Assembly (NCBI RefSeq): GCF_037543845.1
Contig: NZ_JBBIFX010000004.1
Coordinates: forward strand, 186,001 to 250,000
DNA: 64,000 bases
From: Gymnodinialimonas ulvae
GTDB lineage: Bacteria; Pseudomonadota; Alphaproteobacteria; Rhodobacterales; Rhodobacteraceae
Direction of reading: 5' to 3'
Position numbers and translations under genes: made by a program
Shown here: one piece after another, positions 36,294 to 46,881 of the stretch
Position numbering within the stretch: position 1 is the first letter of the stretch
How the letters are laid out: every line of letters begins with the position of its first letter
Notes under the pieces: model-generated
Seen by the model: only the letters and a program-made list of their open reading frames with translations
Database searches by the model: none
What the model was told of the DNA's origin: nothing

Positions 36294-38468
36294 TCAATCA
36301 TGGCCGTGGGTCAACTCCGGCACGTCTTTCGCCCCCGCCGAGCCGCGACCCGACAGCGACGGATTCTCCATGAAGAAGCGGTGACACGAAAACGGATTGC
36401 TGATGGCGGACAGGTCCGGGCGGTCGAACGTGCCGTCCCCGCGCAGCACCCAGCTTTGCGCCACATCGGCAAGGTTCGCGGCCATGATCTGCCCCACGAT
36501 CTGCGCCTTCACGGTGGCGTTGGTGCATTCCACCAGGGTCTCGACCCGGCGGTTGAGATTGCGCCCCATCCAATCGGCCGAACTGATGTAAACCCGCGCC
36601 TTCTTGGCTGGCAGCCCGTGGCCGTTTCCGAAGCACACGATGCGCGAATGTTCAAGAAACCGGCCCACAATGGACTTCACCCGGATATTCTCCGACAGCC
36701 CCTTAACCCCGGGCCGTAACCCGCAGATGCCCCGGATCACCAGGTTGATGTGCACCCCGGCCTGGCTCGCCTCGTAAAGCGCGTCGATGACATCGGGCTC
36801 GATCAACGAATTCATCTTCGCCCAGATCATCGCGGGCTTGCCATCACCGGCATGTTTCGCCTCAGCCCGGATCCCGTCGATCAGCGTGGATTTCATGCTC
36901 AGCGGCGAGATCGAGAGGTTTTCCAGATCCTCCGGCTCCGCATAGCCGCCGATGTAATTGAACACCTTCGTCGCATCCCGCCCAAGCGCTGCATCGCAGG
37001 TGAACAGGCTCAGATCCGTGTAAATCCGCGCCGTGATCGGGTGGTAGTTCCCGGTACCGTAGTGGGTGTAGGTGACCAGCCGCTCGCCTTCACGCCGCAC
37101 AACGGTGCTGATCTTGGCGTGGGTCTTGTAGTTGATGAACCCATAGACGACATGCGCGCCCGACCGCTCCAGCTTGCGCGATTGCCGGATATTCGCGGCT
37201 TCGTCGAACCGCGCCTTCAACTCCACCAACGCGGTGACGGATTTGCCGTTTTCCGCCGCCTCACACAATGCCTCGACAATCGGCGACTCGTTGGAGGTCC
37301 GGTAAAGCGTCTGCTTGATCGCCACGACATTGGGATCCCGCGCGGCCTGCGCCAGAAAGCGGATCACCATGTCGAACGTCTCATAGGGATGGTGGAGCAG
37401 CATATCCTTTTGCTGGATCGCGGCGAACATGTCGCCTTCATGATCCTGCACCCGCTCCGGCACCCGCGGCGTGAAGGACCGCCACAGAAGGTCGGGGTGA
37501 TTGTCGGTCACCAGCTCCTTCAACGAGACAAGGCCAATCATCCCGCTGACCTCGACCACCTCATCGCCGCTGACATGCAGCTCTCTGAGGATCTCGGTCG
37601 CAAGCTTCTCGGGCGCGCCTTCGCTGATCTGTAGGCGCACAACCTCCCCCCGGCGGCGACGCTTGAGGGCGGTCTCAAATTCCCGAACCAGATCTTCGGC
37701 CTCTTCCTCGACCTCCAGATCGCTGTCCCGGAGCACCCGGAACAGGCACGTGCCCGACACCTTATAGCCCGGAAAGAGCGCGCTGATGTTGAGCAAAAGC
37801 AGTTCTTCCAACGGCAGATATCGCGCCTTGCCGTCCTCGGCGTCCAGCGGCAGGAAGCGGTCGATCTGACCCGGGATCGGCAACAGCGCCTGCAATTGCC
37901 GTCCATCCCTGTCGCGTTTCATCTGCAGGGCCAACGCGATGCCTTCGTTGGAAATGAACGGAAACGGATGCGCCGGGTCGATGGCCAGCGGCGACAGCAC
38001 CGGGAACACCTGTTCCAGAAAGATATCGGCCAAATGCGCCTTGTCCGCATCGGTCAGCGCGTCGCGCCCCACAACCGTGATGCCTTCGGCCTCAAGCTCG
38101 GCGCGCAGACCGATCCAGACCTCCTGCTGCCGGATCATCAGCGCCCGCGCATCCGCGTTGATCAGCTTGAGCTGCTCGGCCGGCGTGCGCCCATCGGCGG
38201 CGGGCGTGAGATTTCCCTCTTGCGCCAACTCGCGCAGGCCGGCGACGCGCACGGTATAAAACTCATCGAGATTTCCCGCACTGATCGACACGAACCGCAC
38301 CCGCTCCAACAGCGGCACGCGGGGGTTTGCGGCCTCTTCCAACACACGCCAATTGAACGCCAGCCACGACAATTCGCGGTTGAAGAACCGCTTGGGGCCT
38401 TCCAACTCCGCCTCCGGCAACTCCAGCGGCGTGCAGATCGGGGCGTTGAGGAAATCGGCAAAACTCAT
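36294..38468 (-). CDS. ppk1: Polyphosphate kinase
   Basis: A 724-residue enzyme making inorganic polyphosphate from ATP. It has the N-terminal domain FFNRELSWLAFNWRVLEEA, the head domain, and two phospholipase-D-like catalytic domains. The autophosphorylated His is in KTHAKISTVVRREG. YTHYGTGNYHPITARIYTDL is the strongest family signature, and VYISSADWMGRNLNRRVE lies in the second domain. Length is typical (about 690-730). It is in an operon with hdaA upstream (27 nt) and ppx downstream. Confidence 0.97.
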   Translation of the reverse strand: MSFADFLNAPICTPLELPEAELEGPKRFFNRELSWLAFNWRVLEEAANPRVPLLERVRFVSISAGNLDEFYTVRVAGLRELAQEGNLTPAADGRTPAEQLKLINADARALMIRQQEVWIGLRAELEAEGITVVGRDALTDADKAHLADIFLEQVFPVLSPLAIDPAHPFPFISNEGIALALQMKRDRDGRQLQALLPIPGQIDRFLPLDAEDGKARYLPLEELLLLNISALFPGYKVSGTCLFRVLRDSDLEVEEEAEDLVREFETALKRRRRGEVVRLQISEGAPEKLATEILRELHVSGDEVVEVSGMIGLVSLKELVTDNHPDLLWRSFTPRVPERVQDHEGDMFAAIQQKDMLLHHPYETFDMVIRFLAQAARDPNVVAIKQTLYRTSNESPIVEALCEAAENGKSVTALVELKARFDEAANIRQSRKLERSGAHVVYGFINYKTHAKISTVVRREGERLVTYTHYGTGNYHPITARIYTDLSLFTCDAALGRDATKVFNYIGGYAEPEDLENLSISPLSMKSTLIDGIRAEAKHAGDGKPAMIWAKMNSLIEPDVIDALYEASQAGVHINLVIRGICGLRPGVKGLSENIRVKSIVGRFLEHSRIVCFGNGHGLPAKKARVYISSADWMGRNLNRRVETLVECTNATVKAQIVGQIMAANLADVAQSWVLRGDGTFDRPDLSAISNPFSCHRFFMENPSLSGRGSAGAKDVPELTHGHD

Positions 38469-38495
38469 GGGGGCAACCTACGTCCGTGTCTGGCC

Positions 38496-39173
38496 TCAGG
38501 ATGACGGATCACCGGGCAGGTCCGCAAGGGCGGCGCGCAAATGCGTGCTGTTGACCGGTTTCTTTTCGCTCAACGCAAGCGCATCGGCATGGGCGATGAG
38601 CGTGGTGATGGCGGCAAAATCGCGCGGCATGCGGGCGGTGACATGGCTTAGCATCGTGGGCGTCAGCGATATGGAGCGATCCGTGGCTTGCTTGACCAGC
38701 ACCATCATCAGCAATTGATCATCGGGCGGGTCGATATGGGCCAGCCCGGCCTGCGCCATACGACTGGCCAGATCGGGCAGGCTGAGGCCCCAGCGGCTTG
38801 GCGCGGAACGGGCCGTAAAAAGCAGCGGGACGTCCTTGCCAAGCGCCGCATTGTGCAGGTGGAACAAGCGCTCCTCGGCCACGGGATCCCCCGCCACCGC
38901 CTCGCAATCTTCCACCACAAGCGCAGGCGGCAGGTCGGTGAGGTCCACCGCGTCCGTGGCCACCACGATCCGCGCTCCGCTCTGCCCCGCCCAGACATGG
39001 GCCAGGTGCGTCTTGCCCGCCCCGCGCGCACCGGTCAGCACCAGCTTGCCATGGGGCCAATCGCGCCAGCCATCGACCAGCGCGACGGCGCTCGCATTGG
39101 CCGTGCTGACGAAAAAGTCATCACGCCCCATCGCCGGACGCGGGGGCAGATCGAAGGTCAGTTGCCGGGCCAT
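38496..39173 (-). CDS. hdaA: DnaA-like regulatory protein HdaA
   Basis: A 225-residue AAA+ protein related to the ATPase part of DnaA but without the DNA-binding domain IV. It has MARQLTFDLPPRPAMGRDDF, Walker A GARGAGKTHLAHVW, Walker B ALVVEDCEA and sensor I region VPLLFTARSAPSRW. The N-terminal QLTFDLP is the sliding-clamp-binding motif by which HdaA/Hda stimulates DnaA-ATP hydrolysis after replication starts. ATG 39173 overlaps the stop of the AI-2E gene by one base (TAATG). Confidence 0.92.
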   Translation of the reverse strand: MARQLTFDLPPRPAMGRDDFFVSTANASAVALVDGWRDWPHGKLVLTGARGAGKTHLAHVWAGQSGARIVVATDAVDLTDLPPALVVEDCEAVAGDPVAEERLFHLHNAALGKDVPLLFTARSAPSRWGLSLPDLASRMAQAGLAHIDPPDDQLLMMVLVKQATDRSISLTPTMLSHVTARMPRDFAAITTLIAHADALALSEKKPVNSTHLRAALADLPGDPSS

Positions 39174-40300
39174 TAGCTGGGGTCGATGTCTGATGGCGGG
39201 ATCTTGCCCTGCGCCTCCGCCGCATCGGCCTCCGCCCGGATGGCCCCGACCCCGCGATAGAGCAGGCCATCTTGATACCGCTCAATAAAATAGCGCACCA
39301 GCACCCCGATCGCCGCCGCCACCGGAACGCCGACAAGCAGACCCACAAAGCCGAAAAGCGCCCCGAAGGCCGACAGCGAGAACAACAACCAAACCGGGTG
39401 CAGGCCAACGGATGACCCCACCAGTTTCGGTGTCAGGATATTGCCCTCAATCATCTGGCCCGCCTGAAAGATGCCCGCCACGACAAGGATCATCCACCAA
39501 TTCTCCGCGCCCCAGAACTGGAACAGCGCAAGACCCACGGCCAAGAGCCCGCCAACCAACGCGCCGACATAGGGAATGAACGTCAAAAGCCCCGCAACTA
39601 GACCGACCACAAGCCCGAACTGCAGCCCCACCACCATCAGCGCAATCGCATAAAACGTGCCCAGGATCAGGCACACGGTGCCCTGCCCCCGGATGAAGCT
39701 GGCCAGGGTGCGGTCGATGCGCGATGCCAGCTCGCGGATCACCGGCGCATGGTCTCGGGGCAAAAGGTCATCGACCCGGGCGATCATCCGGTCCCAGTCC
39801 AGCAGCATGTAGAACGCCACGACCGGCACAACGATCAAGAACACCAGAACATTGATCACGCTGGCCGCCGAACTCAGCGCGGTCTGCAGCAATTCACCGC
39901 CGCGCGACTGGATCGCATTGCCGATGTTGCCGAGCGCTTCCATCGCCGGGGAGCCCTCCGCGATCAGGCCAGGGAAACGCGCCTCAAGGAAGCCTTGGAA
40001 ATTGGCCAGGATACTAGGTGCTGCTTCGATAAGGCCGCGCGTCTGGTCTTCGATGATCGACACGCCGATGACGATGGCCGGGACGATTGTTACCAGAATA
40101 ATTAGAAAGATCAGAGCGGTAGAAAGCGTACGCGACAGGCCCCATCGCTCCATCCGGTCCGCCACGGGATCAAGGAAATACGCAATCGCGCCGCCCACAA
40201 GAAACGGCATGATCACATCGCCAAGCACGTACAACACGGCCAGAAAGACAAGGGTGGCAAGACCCCAGTAGATCAATTGTTGCCGAACGGGCAGAGCCAT
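39173..40300 (-). CDS. AI-2E family transporter (PerM-like)
   Basis: A 375-residue polytopic inner-membrane protein of the AI-2E/PerM family, with about eight helices. It begins RQQLIYWGLATLVFLAVLYV, followed by LGDVIMPFLVGGAIAYFLDP (the family start), then a periplasmic amphipathic segment, GLLTFIPYVGALVGGLLAVG, and the C-terminal EGNILTPKLVGSSVGLHPVW. The family covers autoinducer exporters and ion antiporters, so the substrate is open. ATG 40300 is preferred to a TTG eight codons upstream. First gene of the run with hdaA, ppk and ppx. Confidence 0.93.
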   Translation of the reverse strand: MALPVRQQLIYWGLATLVFLAVLYVLGDVIMPFLVGGAIAYFLDPVADRMERWGLSRTLSTALIFLIILVTIVPAIVIGVSIIEDQTRGLIEAAPSILANFQGFLEARFPGLIAEGSPAMEALGNIGNAIQSRGGELLQTALSSAASVINVLVFLIVVPVVAFYMLLDWDRMIARVDDLLPRDHAPVIRELASRIDRTLASFIRGQGTVCLILGTFYAIALMVVGLQFGLVVGLVAGLLTFIPYVGALVGGLLAVGLALFQFWGAENWWMILVVAGIFQAGQMIEGNILTPKLVGSSVGLHPVWLLFSLSAFGALFGFVGLLVGVPVAAAIGVLVRYFIERYQDGLLYRGVGAIRAEADAAEAQGKIPPSDIDPS

Positions 40301-40414
40301 CAATCGCGCCTTTCTGTTCCGCAAAGTGATGCGTCAGGTGAGCCACCGGTGCAAGGGGGCGCGCACAATTGCACCGCTGCGTCGCGGGGAACGGCCCCTC
40401 TGCGATGGACCGGT

Positions 40415-41176
40415 TTAAAGCGTGTCGAGGAACCGCGTGATGGCTGCAGCCGCCTGCGCCGGATGGGTCAGGGGCGCCATGTGACCGGCCCCGACGATAG
40501 TGCTCCGGGTGGCGTTGGGCAGGTCGGCCGCAAGCCGCGCATTGATCTCAGCGACCACGGGCGGCGCATCCCCACCTTGCATCAAAAGCGTCGGGATCTG
40601 TAGCTTCGGCAAACGGGCCAGGATATCGGCTCGATCACCAACCAGCGCAGGTTCGGTCGCCTGCGGGATCCAGATCCGCTTGGTGACATAGGCCTGCTGT
40701 GCATCCGGCAAACCATCGAACCCCTCCGCGCCCCACAGATCAAGGAACACCCGACCCGCCTGCGCAAGATCGCCTGCGGCCATAGCTGCGGGCAGCGTGG
40801 CGAAATGCGCGTCATGCGCAGCCCGGCCAGGGCCGTTTGCCGCACAAAACAGCACCGGCTCGAACAGGATCAGGGAGCGCACGCGTTCCGGCGCGTCCAG
40901 GGCAAGGCGCAACGCGACGGTCGCCCCGAAACTGTGGCCGATCAAATGTGCGGGCCGGTCGGGAAGGTGCCGCGCCGCGGCCTCTGTCGCCTGATCGTGG
41001 AAATCGCGGGACGGATCTGCTGCAGGCCCCGCGCCATGCGCCAAAAGATCGGGCGCCACCATCGAAAGCCGCTCGCCCAGATGCCGCGCCAAACCGGCCC
41101 ATGCCCCGCCGTGGGCAAGCGTGCAATGCAGCAAAAGCGCGGGCGCATCGCCCTGCCCCCAGTGCCGAACGCTCAC
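40415..41176 (-). CDS. Alpha/beta hydrolase
   Basis: A 253-residue alpha/beta hydrolase: oxyanion loop LLLHCTLAHGGAWAGLARHL, nucleophile elbow LIGHSFGATVAL (Ser in GHSFG), and catalytic His in VGAGHMAPLTHPAQ. It most resembles small esterases and meta-cleavage hydrolases. The substrate is unknown. The start is GTG, overlapping the stop of the upstream isomerase gene (GTGA), so the two are translated together and may act in one aromatic-compound pathway. Confidence 0.88.
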   Translation of the reverse strand: MSVRHWGQGDAPALLLHCTLAHGGAWAGLARHLGERLSMVAPDLLAHGAGPAADPSRDFHDQATEAAARHLPDRPAHLIGHSFGATVALRLALDAPERVRSLILFEPVLFCAANGPGRAAHDAHFATLPAAMAAGDLAQAGRVFLDLWGAEGFDGLPDAQQAYVTKRIWIPQATEPALVGDRADILARLPKLQIPTLLMQGGDAPPVVAEINARLAADLPNATRSTIVGAGHMAPLTHPAQAAAAITRFLDTL

Positions 41177-41772
41177 AATTTTCCGGCGAGGTACAGGTCG
41201 AGATCCTCGATCCGGTCCTGACCCCAGAATTTCTCGGACCCGTCCACGATATAGAAAGGCGCGCCAAAGGCCCCGGCGCTCACAGCGTCGTCAAGGTTGC
41301 GCGCATATTCCTCCGCCCCCGCAAGCATGCCACTGTCGGCCAGCGCCCCATCAAAGCCCGCCTCTTCCAGGGCCGCACGTATCACATCGTCCTGCGCGAT
41401 GTCCTGCTCTTCGGCCCAACAGCGCCGCGTGATCGCATGCACCAACCCGCCCAGATCGCCAACACCTGCCTTCGCCGCCGCGATAAACGCATAAGACGAC
41501 GGCGCCGGGTTCGTCGGCCAATGCGCCGGTTGCAGGTTCATCGCCAGACCCAGCTTCGCCGATTGCCGCCGCATCTCCTGCAGGCGCATCTCCTTGCGGC
41601 TCTCATGCCGCTCGGCGGGTTTGATCCCACCCGTGCGCCCGAACAGCGCGATGATATCCAATGGCTTATAGCCGATCGTCGCGCCGTGTTTTGCGGCGAC
41701 CTCCTCCATCCGGGTTCCGGCAAGATAGGTGTAGGGTGAAATGGTGGAGAAATAGTAGTCGATATGCGGCAT
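41173..41772 (-). CDS. 2-hydroxychromene-2-carboxylate isomerase-like (DsbA fold)
   Basis: A 199-residue protein of the DsbA-like HCCA isomerase/GST-kappa family: YYFSTISPYTYLAGTRMEEV (with the active Ser-Pro region in place of CxxC), LQPAHWPTNPAPSSYAFIA, and GAFGAPFYIVDGSEKFWGQD with the cis-Pro. Characterised members isomerise a naphthalene-degradation intermediate with glutathione, but most genomic members have unknown substrates. It is coupled to the hydrolase gene and divergent from prs. Confidence 0.9.
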   Translation of the reverse strand: MPHIDYYFSTISPYTYLAGTRMEEVAAKHGATIGYKPLDIIALFGRTGGIKPAERHESRKEMRLQEMRRQSAKLGLAMNLQPAHWPTNPAPSSYAFIAAAKAGVGDLGGLVHAITRRCWAEEQDIAQDDVIRAALEEAGFDGALADSGMLAGAEEYARNLDDAVSAGAFGAPFYIVDGSEKFWGQDRIEDLDLYLAGKL

Positions 41773-41897
41773 CTGCAGGTCCCCTTTTGGCTTGGCGGAT
41801 AAGTGGAGCGGGTGTTAGGGGGTGTCAACTACAGACGGGGGCCCGCGCTTCGGTGCATTGGGGGTGGGCCATTTGCCCGATCAGAGGGGACATATCA

Positions 41898-42926
41898 ATG
41901 GCTGCACAAGACCCGAAACTCATATCCGGCAACGCAAACAAAAGCTTGGGCGAAGCGATCAGCCGACGGATGTCGATGCATCGCGGCATGCAGGTGGGTC
42001 TTGTCGATGCACGGGTCGAGCGATTCAACGATGGCGAGATCTTCGTCGAAGTCTTCGAGAACGTCCGCGGCGAGGACATGTTCATCATCCAATCGACCTC
42101 CAAGCCCGCCAATGACAACCTGATGGAACTGTTGATCATGGCCGACGCCCTGCGACGCTCCTCGGCCTCGCGCATCACCGCCGTGATCCCCTATTTCGGT
42201 TACGCACGGCAGGATCGCCGCACCAAGGCGCGCACGCCGATCTCAGCCAAGATGGTGTCCAACATGATCGTCGCGGGCGGCATCGAGCGGGTTCTGACCA
42301 TGGATCTGCACGCCGCCCAGATTCAGGGCTTCTTCGACATCCCCGTCGACAACCTCTATGCCTCGCCGATCTTCGCCCTCGACATCCTGCACCAGTTTGG
42401 CGGCGACATGTCCGATGTCATGGTCGTCTCCCCGGACGTCGGCGGTGTGGCGCGCGCGCGCGAATTGGCCACGCGGATCGGCGCGCCGCTCAGCATTGTG
42501 GACAAACGTCGCGAAAAGGCAGGCGAAGTGTCCGGAATGACCGTGATCGGGGATGTGGAAGGCAAGAAATGTATCATTGTCGACGACATCTGCGACACTG
42601 CTGGCACGCTCTGCAAGGCTGCCGAAGTGCTGATGGAGGCGGGCGCGACGGAGGTGCATTCCTACATCACCCATGGCGTCATGTCCGGCCCGGCGGTCGA
42701 GCGGGTGGAGAAATCGGTGATGAAATCGCTGGTCATCACCGACACGATCGAGGCAACCGAACCGATCGGGAATTGCGCCAATATCCGCGTTGTTCCGACC
42801 GCGCCGATGTTTGCGCAGTCGATCCTCAATATCTGGAACGGTACCTCGGTCTCGTCACTGTTCGACACCGCCTCGCTCGTCCCGATCTACGAAGGGCTGT
42901 ATCCGAAGGGCATGTGGGGGCGTTAA
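41898..42926 (+). CDS. prs: Ribose-phosphate pyrophosphokinase
   Basis: A 342-residue enzyme making PRPP from ribose 5-phosphate and ATP. Signatures are FNDGEIFVEVFENVRGEDMF, ITAVIPYFGYARQDRRTKAR, the MDLHAAQIQGFFDIPVDNLY metal and substrate region, and the PRPP loop KKCIIVDDICDTAGTLCKAA. The gene feeds purine, pyrimidine, His and Trp synthesis, linking to carB and hisC here. ATG 41898 has AGAGGGG upstream; open frame further 5' is not conserved. The stop overlaps the next minus-strand stop by 4 nt (TTAA). Confidence 0.97.
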   Translation: MAAQDPKLISGNANKSLGEAISRRMSMHRGMQVGLVDARVERFNDGEIFVEVFENVRGEDMFIIQSTSKPANDNLMELLIMADALRRSSASRITAVIPYFGYARQDRRTKARTPISAKMVSNMIVAGGIERVLTMDLHAAQIQGFFDIPVDNLYASPIFALDILHQFGGDMSDVMVVSPDVGGVARARELATRIGAPLSIVDKRREKAGEVSGMTVIGDVEGKKCIIVDDICDTAGTLCKAAEVLMEAGATEVHSYITHGVMSGPAVERVEKSVMKSLVITDTIEATEPIGNCANIRVVPTAPMFAQSILNIWNGTSVSSLFDTASLVPIYEGLYPKGMWGR

Positions 42927-43522
42927 GCCCTCCGATCCGCCGCGGCAATCTGCATCAGGAACAAGGCCTGCCAACCGCAGAACAAGACAAGCAACCACGG
43001 CACGCTCAAAGCATCGTCCACACCCAGGACCGCCATCGCGGTCGCAACGCCAACAGACCAACCCGTGGTCAGAAGCGTCGCGCGCCCCGCCACCCATAAC
43101 GGGCGCGCAAGCCGCGCTATCAAAACCATTGGGACGGCCATGATCAGCCCGCCAACCACCCCGCCTGCAAGGTAGGGAACGATGAAGTTGTCCTGAGCCG
43201 CTTCGGGCCCCATCGCCAGGATCGCCGCATAAACCGCCGCCGCGATGCCCCCCACTGAAGTCAGCGCAAAGACCGCAACCGCAACCTTCGAAAAACGCAG
43301 GCGCAAGCGCGCAAATCCACCGCCAAGCACGCCGTAAATCAAACCAGCAGACAGCGCGAAGATGGACATGAACCCCAGCATTTCTCCCGGCCACCACGGC
43401 AAAGTTCCGGAAAATTCACCAAGCGGGTTCAAGGACAGGGCGGACAAGAGGCCGGTGACAAGCCCGACCCCTCCGGCCTGCCAGACGTGGGAACGGGACG
43501 GGTCGAGTGGAACATGTGACAT
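42923..43522 (-). CDS. Integral membrane protein behind double operator
   Basis: A 199-residue protein with about six hydrophobic segments: VGLVTGLLSALSLNPLGEF, MLGFMSIFALSAGLIYGVLG, VAVAVFALTSVGGIAAAVYA, IVPYLAGGVVGGLIMAVPMV, TGWSVGVATAMAVLGVD, and VPWLLVLFCGWQALFLMQIA. I do not recognise the family. ATG 43522 with AGGAAAGG upstream is chosen; an in-frame start at 43564 would lie inside the operator. The two palindromes just upstream imply control by a dimeric repressor, so the protein may answer a specific ligand. Confidence 0.75.
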   Translation of the reverse strand: MSHVPLDPSRSHVWQAGGVGLVTGLLSALSLNPLGEFSGTLPWWPGEMLGFMSIFALSAGLIYGVLGGGFARLRLRFSKVAVAVFALTSVGGIAAAVYAAILAMGPEAAQDNFIVPYLAGGVVGGLIMAVPMVLIARLARPLWVAGRATLLTTGWSVGVATAMAVLGVDDALSVPWLLVLFCGWQALFLMQIAAADRRA

Positions 43523-43550
43523 GACGGGGCCTTTCCTGAGCAACACAATA

Positions 43551-43580
43551 TGAACGTTGTTCATTTGTGAACATCGTTCA
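43551..43580. promoter_or_regulatory. Two tandem TGAAC-N3-GTTCA operators
   Basis: TGAACGTTGTTCA (43551-43563) and TGAACATCGTTCA (43568-43580) are perfect inverted repeats with the same half-sites, centres 17 bp apart. They lie 29-58 nt upstream of the membrane-protein start on the minus strand, where its promoter should be. The design fits a TetR-type or similar dimeric repressor. No regulator gene is adjacent. Confidence 0.7.
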
Positions 43581-43594
43581 ATGCTGACGTTGCG

Positions 43595-43945
43595 TCAGTC
43601 TACGTCCCACACGTCCTCATCCTGCACCTGCCCGATCGACATCCAATCGGCCCGGATCCGCGCAACACGGCTGTCACCCCAGGTGCGAAACACCAGGTCA
43701 AACCCCTCCGGCGTGATCTTTTCGGCCCGCAAATCAGCGCGTTGATTGGTCTCCCCGCCCATGTCCCACATCGAGATCGACACATGCACCACCGGCGGCG
43801 CGACATAGGCCTCGGCAAAGCTGACACGCATGATGTTTTCCCGCGGCCCCTCCCCGGACCACATCGGCCCATCGTGGGAGAAATCCGAAAACAGGACACT
43901 GGATCCCTGATCAACGGCAATGGAATTGGACGGAAATCGTTTCAT
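43595..43945 (-). CDS. H-type lectin domain protein
   Basis: A 116-residue protein dominated by an H-type lectin domain, as in snail agglutinin and Discoidin. GSSVLFSDFSHDGPMWSGEG is the first strand pair, VSFAEAYVAPPVVHVSISMW the F-x-x-x-f-x-x-P-P-x-V-x-V-x-i core, and FRTWGDSRVARIRADWMSIG the closing W-x-x-x-G. Carbohydrate-binding is the family role, usually for N-acetylgalactosamine. There is no signal peptide. ATG 43945 is chosen over an upstream in-frame start. Small bacterial H-lectins of this length are common in Rhodobacterales. Confidence 0.85.
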   Translation of the reverse strand: MKRFPSNSIAVDQGSSVLFSDFSHDGPMWSGEGPRENIMRVSFAEAYVAPPVVHVSISMWDMGGETNQRADLRAEKITPEGFDLVFRTWGDSRVARIRADWMSIGQVQDEDVWDVD

Positions 43946-44044
43946 GGCACAAACAGGATAAGGGATGCGCCGGTTGTAGGCCGAAACCCGCGGCAATGTT
44001 GAGGAAAAAGAAGGGCATGCCCCTTTATTTGCGGAATCGGCATG

Positions 44045-44071
44045 AAAAAACCCCCGACCTTAGGCCGGGGG
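44045..44071 (-). terminator. Rho-independent terminator of the atp operon
   Basis: Read on the minus strand: CCCCCGGCCTAAGGTCGGGGG followed by TTTTTT. The stem has ten positions with one mismatch and a 3-nt loop. It lies 28 nt after the atpC stop and ends the operon. Confidence 0.92.
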
Positions 44072-44098
44072 CGTTAACCTTTGCGAAAGCCTGTGGGC

Positions 44099-44497
44099 TC
44101 AGCGCCCGACAATCGAATCCAATGTCGCCGTCAGGTCCGCGTGGTATTTCGCCGCCACATCCGCAGCAGAATCCTTGGCCTCGGACCGCGCGGTCTCAGA
44201 CGCAGAGATCAACTCTTCCACCAACTCGCCCGTGACTTCCTCGATCGGAAGCGCGCGTTCGGCCAGGATCGTGGCGGTAGGGCCCGCGACATCCGCAAAC
44301 CCACCCGTCACAAAGTACGATTTCTCACCGTCGCTGCCGTTCACCTTCAGGATCCCGGGGCGCAGCGTCGTGATCATCGGCGCATGGTCCGGCATCGCGG
44401 TCAGGTCGCCATCGGCGCCGGGGATCTGCACCTCGGTCACCTCCATCGAGGCCAGACGGCGCTCGGGGCTTACGAGATCGAATTGCATGGTTGCCAT
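44099..44497 (-). CDS. atpC: ATP synthase F1 epsilon subunit
   Basis: A 132-residue central-stalk subunit that couples rotation to catalysis and can inhibit hydrolysis. It opens MATMQFDLVSPERRLASMEV and has the beta-sandwich part VTEVQIPGADGDLTAMPDHA and PMITTLRPGILKVNGSDGE, then a C-terminal helix. Two ATGs are adjacent (44500 and 44497); GGAG is better spaced for the second. Last gene of atpHAGDC, 54 nt after atpD. Confidence 0.95.
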   Translation of the reverse strand: MATMQFDLVSPERRLASMEVTEVQIPGADGDLTAMPDHAPMITTLRPGILKVNGSDGEKSYFVTGGFADVAGPTATILAERALPIEEVTGELVEELISASETARSEAKDSAADVAAKYHADLTATLDSIVGR

Positions 44498-44551
44498 CAT
44501 TCGGCTCCAGTTGTCTGCAAAACCCGCCCCGGCGAACCGGGGCGGCTTAAA

Positions 44552-45976
<1,425 letters not shown>

Positions 45977-45993
45977 AAGTCGTCTCTCCGTCG

Positions 45994-46869
45994 TTAAAGC
46001 GCTTCGGCGCCCGAGATGATTTCAATGAGCTCGCTGGTGATCACGGCCTGACGCGAGCGGTTATACTCGATGGTCAAGCGGTCGATCATTTCACCGGCGT
46101 TGCGGGTTGCGTTGTCCATCGCGGACATCCGCGCCCCTTGCTCGGACGCCCCGTTTTCCAGCAGGGCCGTGAAAATCTGTGTCGCGACACCGCGCGGCAG
46201 AAGATCTTCCAACACCGCCTCTTCCGAGGGCTCGTAGTCGTAAAGCGGACCGCCTTCGTCGCCATCCGTCGGCTCGAAAACCGCCGGGATGATCTGCGTT
46301 GCCGTCGGCACCTGGCTGATCACCGATTGGAAGCGGTTGTAGAAGATCGTGGCGACGTCGAATTCATCCGCCTCGAACCGTGCCAAAACGTCCGACGCGA
46401 TCTCTGCCGCATTGGCATAGCCAAGCCGTTTCACATCCGAAAGATCAACGTGCCCGATCATCTGCTCGGCATAGTCGCGCTTGATCTGTTCGCGGCCCTT
46501 TTTGCCAACGGTCAGGATCTTGATCGTCTTGCCCTGCGCCAGAAGCTCTTCGGCATGGCTGCGCGCCTTGCGCACGATCGTCGAATTGAAGCCCCCGCAG
46601 AGGCCCCGCTCCGCCGTCATCACCACCAGCAGATGCACCTGATCGCGGCCGTTGCCCGCCAGAAGACGCGGCGCGCCCTCGGCATCGCCAACCGCGGCGG
46701 CGAGGCCGCCCATCACGGCCTCCATCTTCTCGGCATAGGGACGCGCCATCTCCGCCGCGTCCTGCGCCCGGCGCAGTTTCGCAGCGGCGACCATTTGCAT
46801 CGCCTTGGTGATCTTGCGGGTCGATTTGACCGACGCGATCCGGTTTTTTAGGTCCTTGAGATTGGGCAC
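45994..46869 (-). CDS. atpG: ATP synthase F1 gamma subunit
   Basis: A 291-residue rotor shaft. Terminal coiled-coil helices are recognisable: PNLKDLKNRIASVKSTRKIT, then KAMQMVAAAKLRRAQDAAEM at the N-terminus, and GARMSAMDNATRNAGEMIDR, LTIEYNRSRQAVITSELIEI near the C-terminus. GLCGGFNSTIVRKA marks the central Rossmann-like part. It follows atpA by 12 nt. Confidence 0.98.
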   Translation of the reverse strand: MPNLKDLKNRIASVKSTRKITKAMQMVAAAKLRRAQDAAEMARPYAEKMEAVMGGLAAAVGDAEGAPRLLAGNGRDQVHLLVVMTAERGLCGGFNSTIVRKARSHAEELLAQGKTIKILTVGKKGREQIKRDYAEQMIGHVDLSDVKRLGYANAAEIASDVLARFEADEFDVATIFYNRFQSVISQVPTATQIIPAVFEPTDGDEGGPLYDYEPSEEAVLEDLLPRGVATQIFTALLENGASEQGARMSAMDNATRNAGEMIDRLTIEYNRSRQAVITSELIEIISGAEAL

Positions 46870-46881
46870 ACCCGATCTCCC

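Noticed and set aside
43551..43580. LexA-type SOS box (GTTC-N7-GTTC)
   Set aside because: The half-sites have the wrong spacing and form inverted rather than direct repeats, so a dimeric repressor site is more likely.
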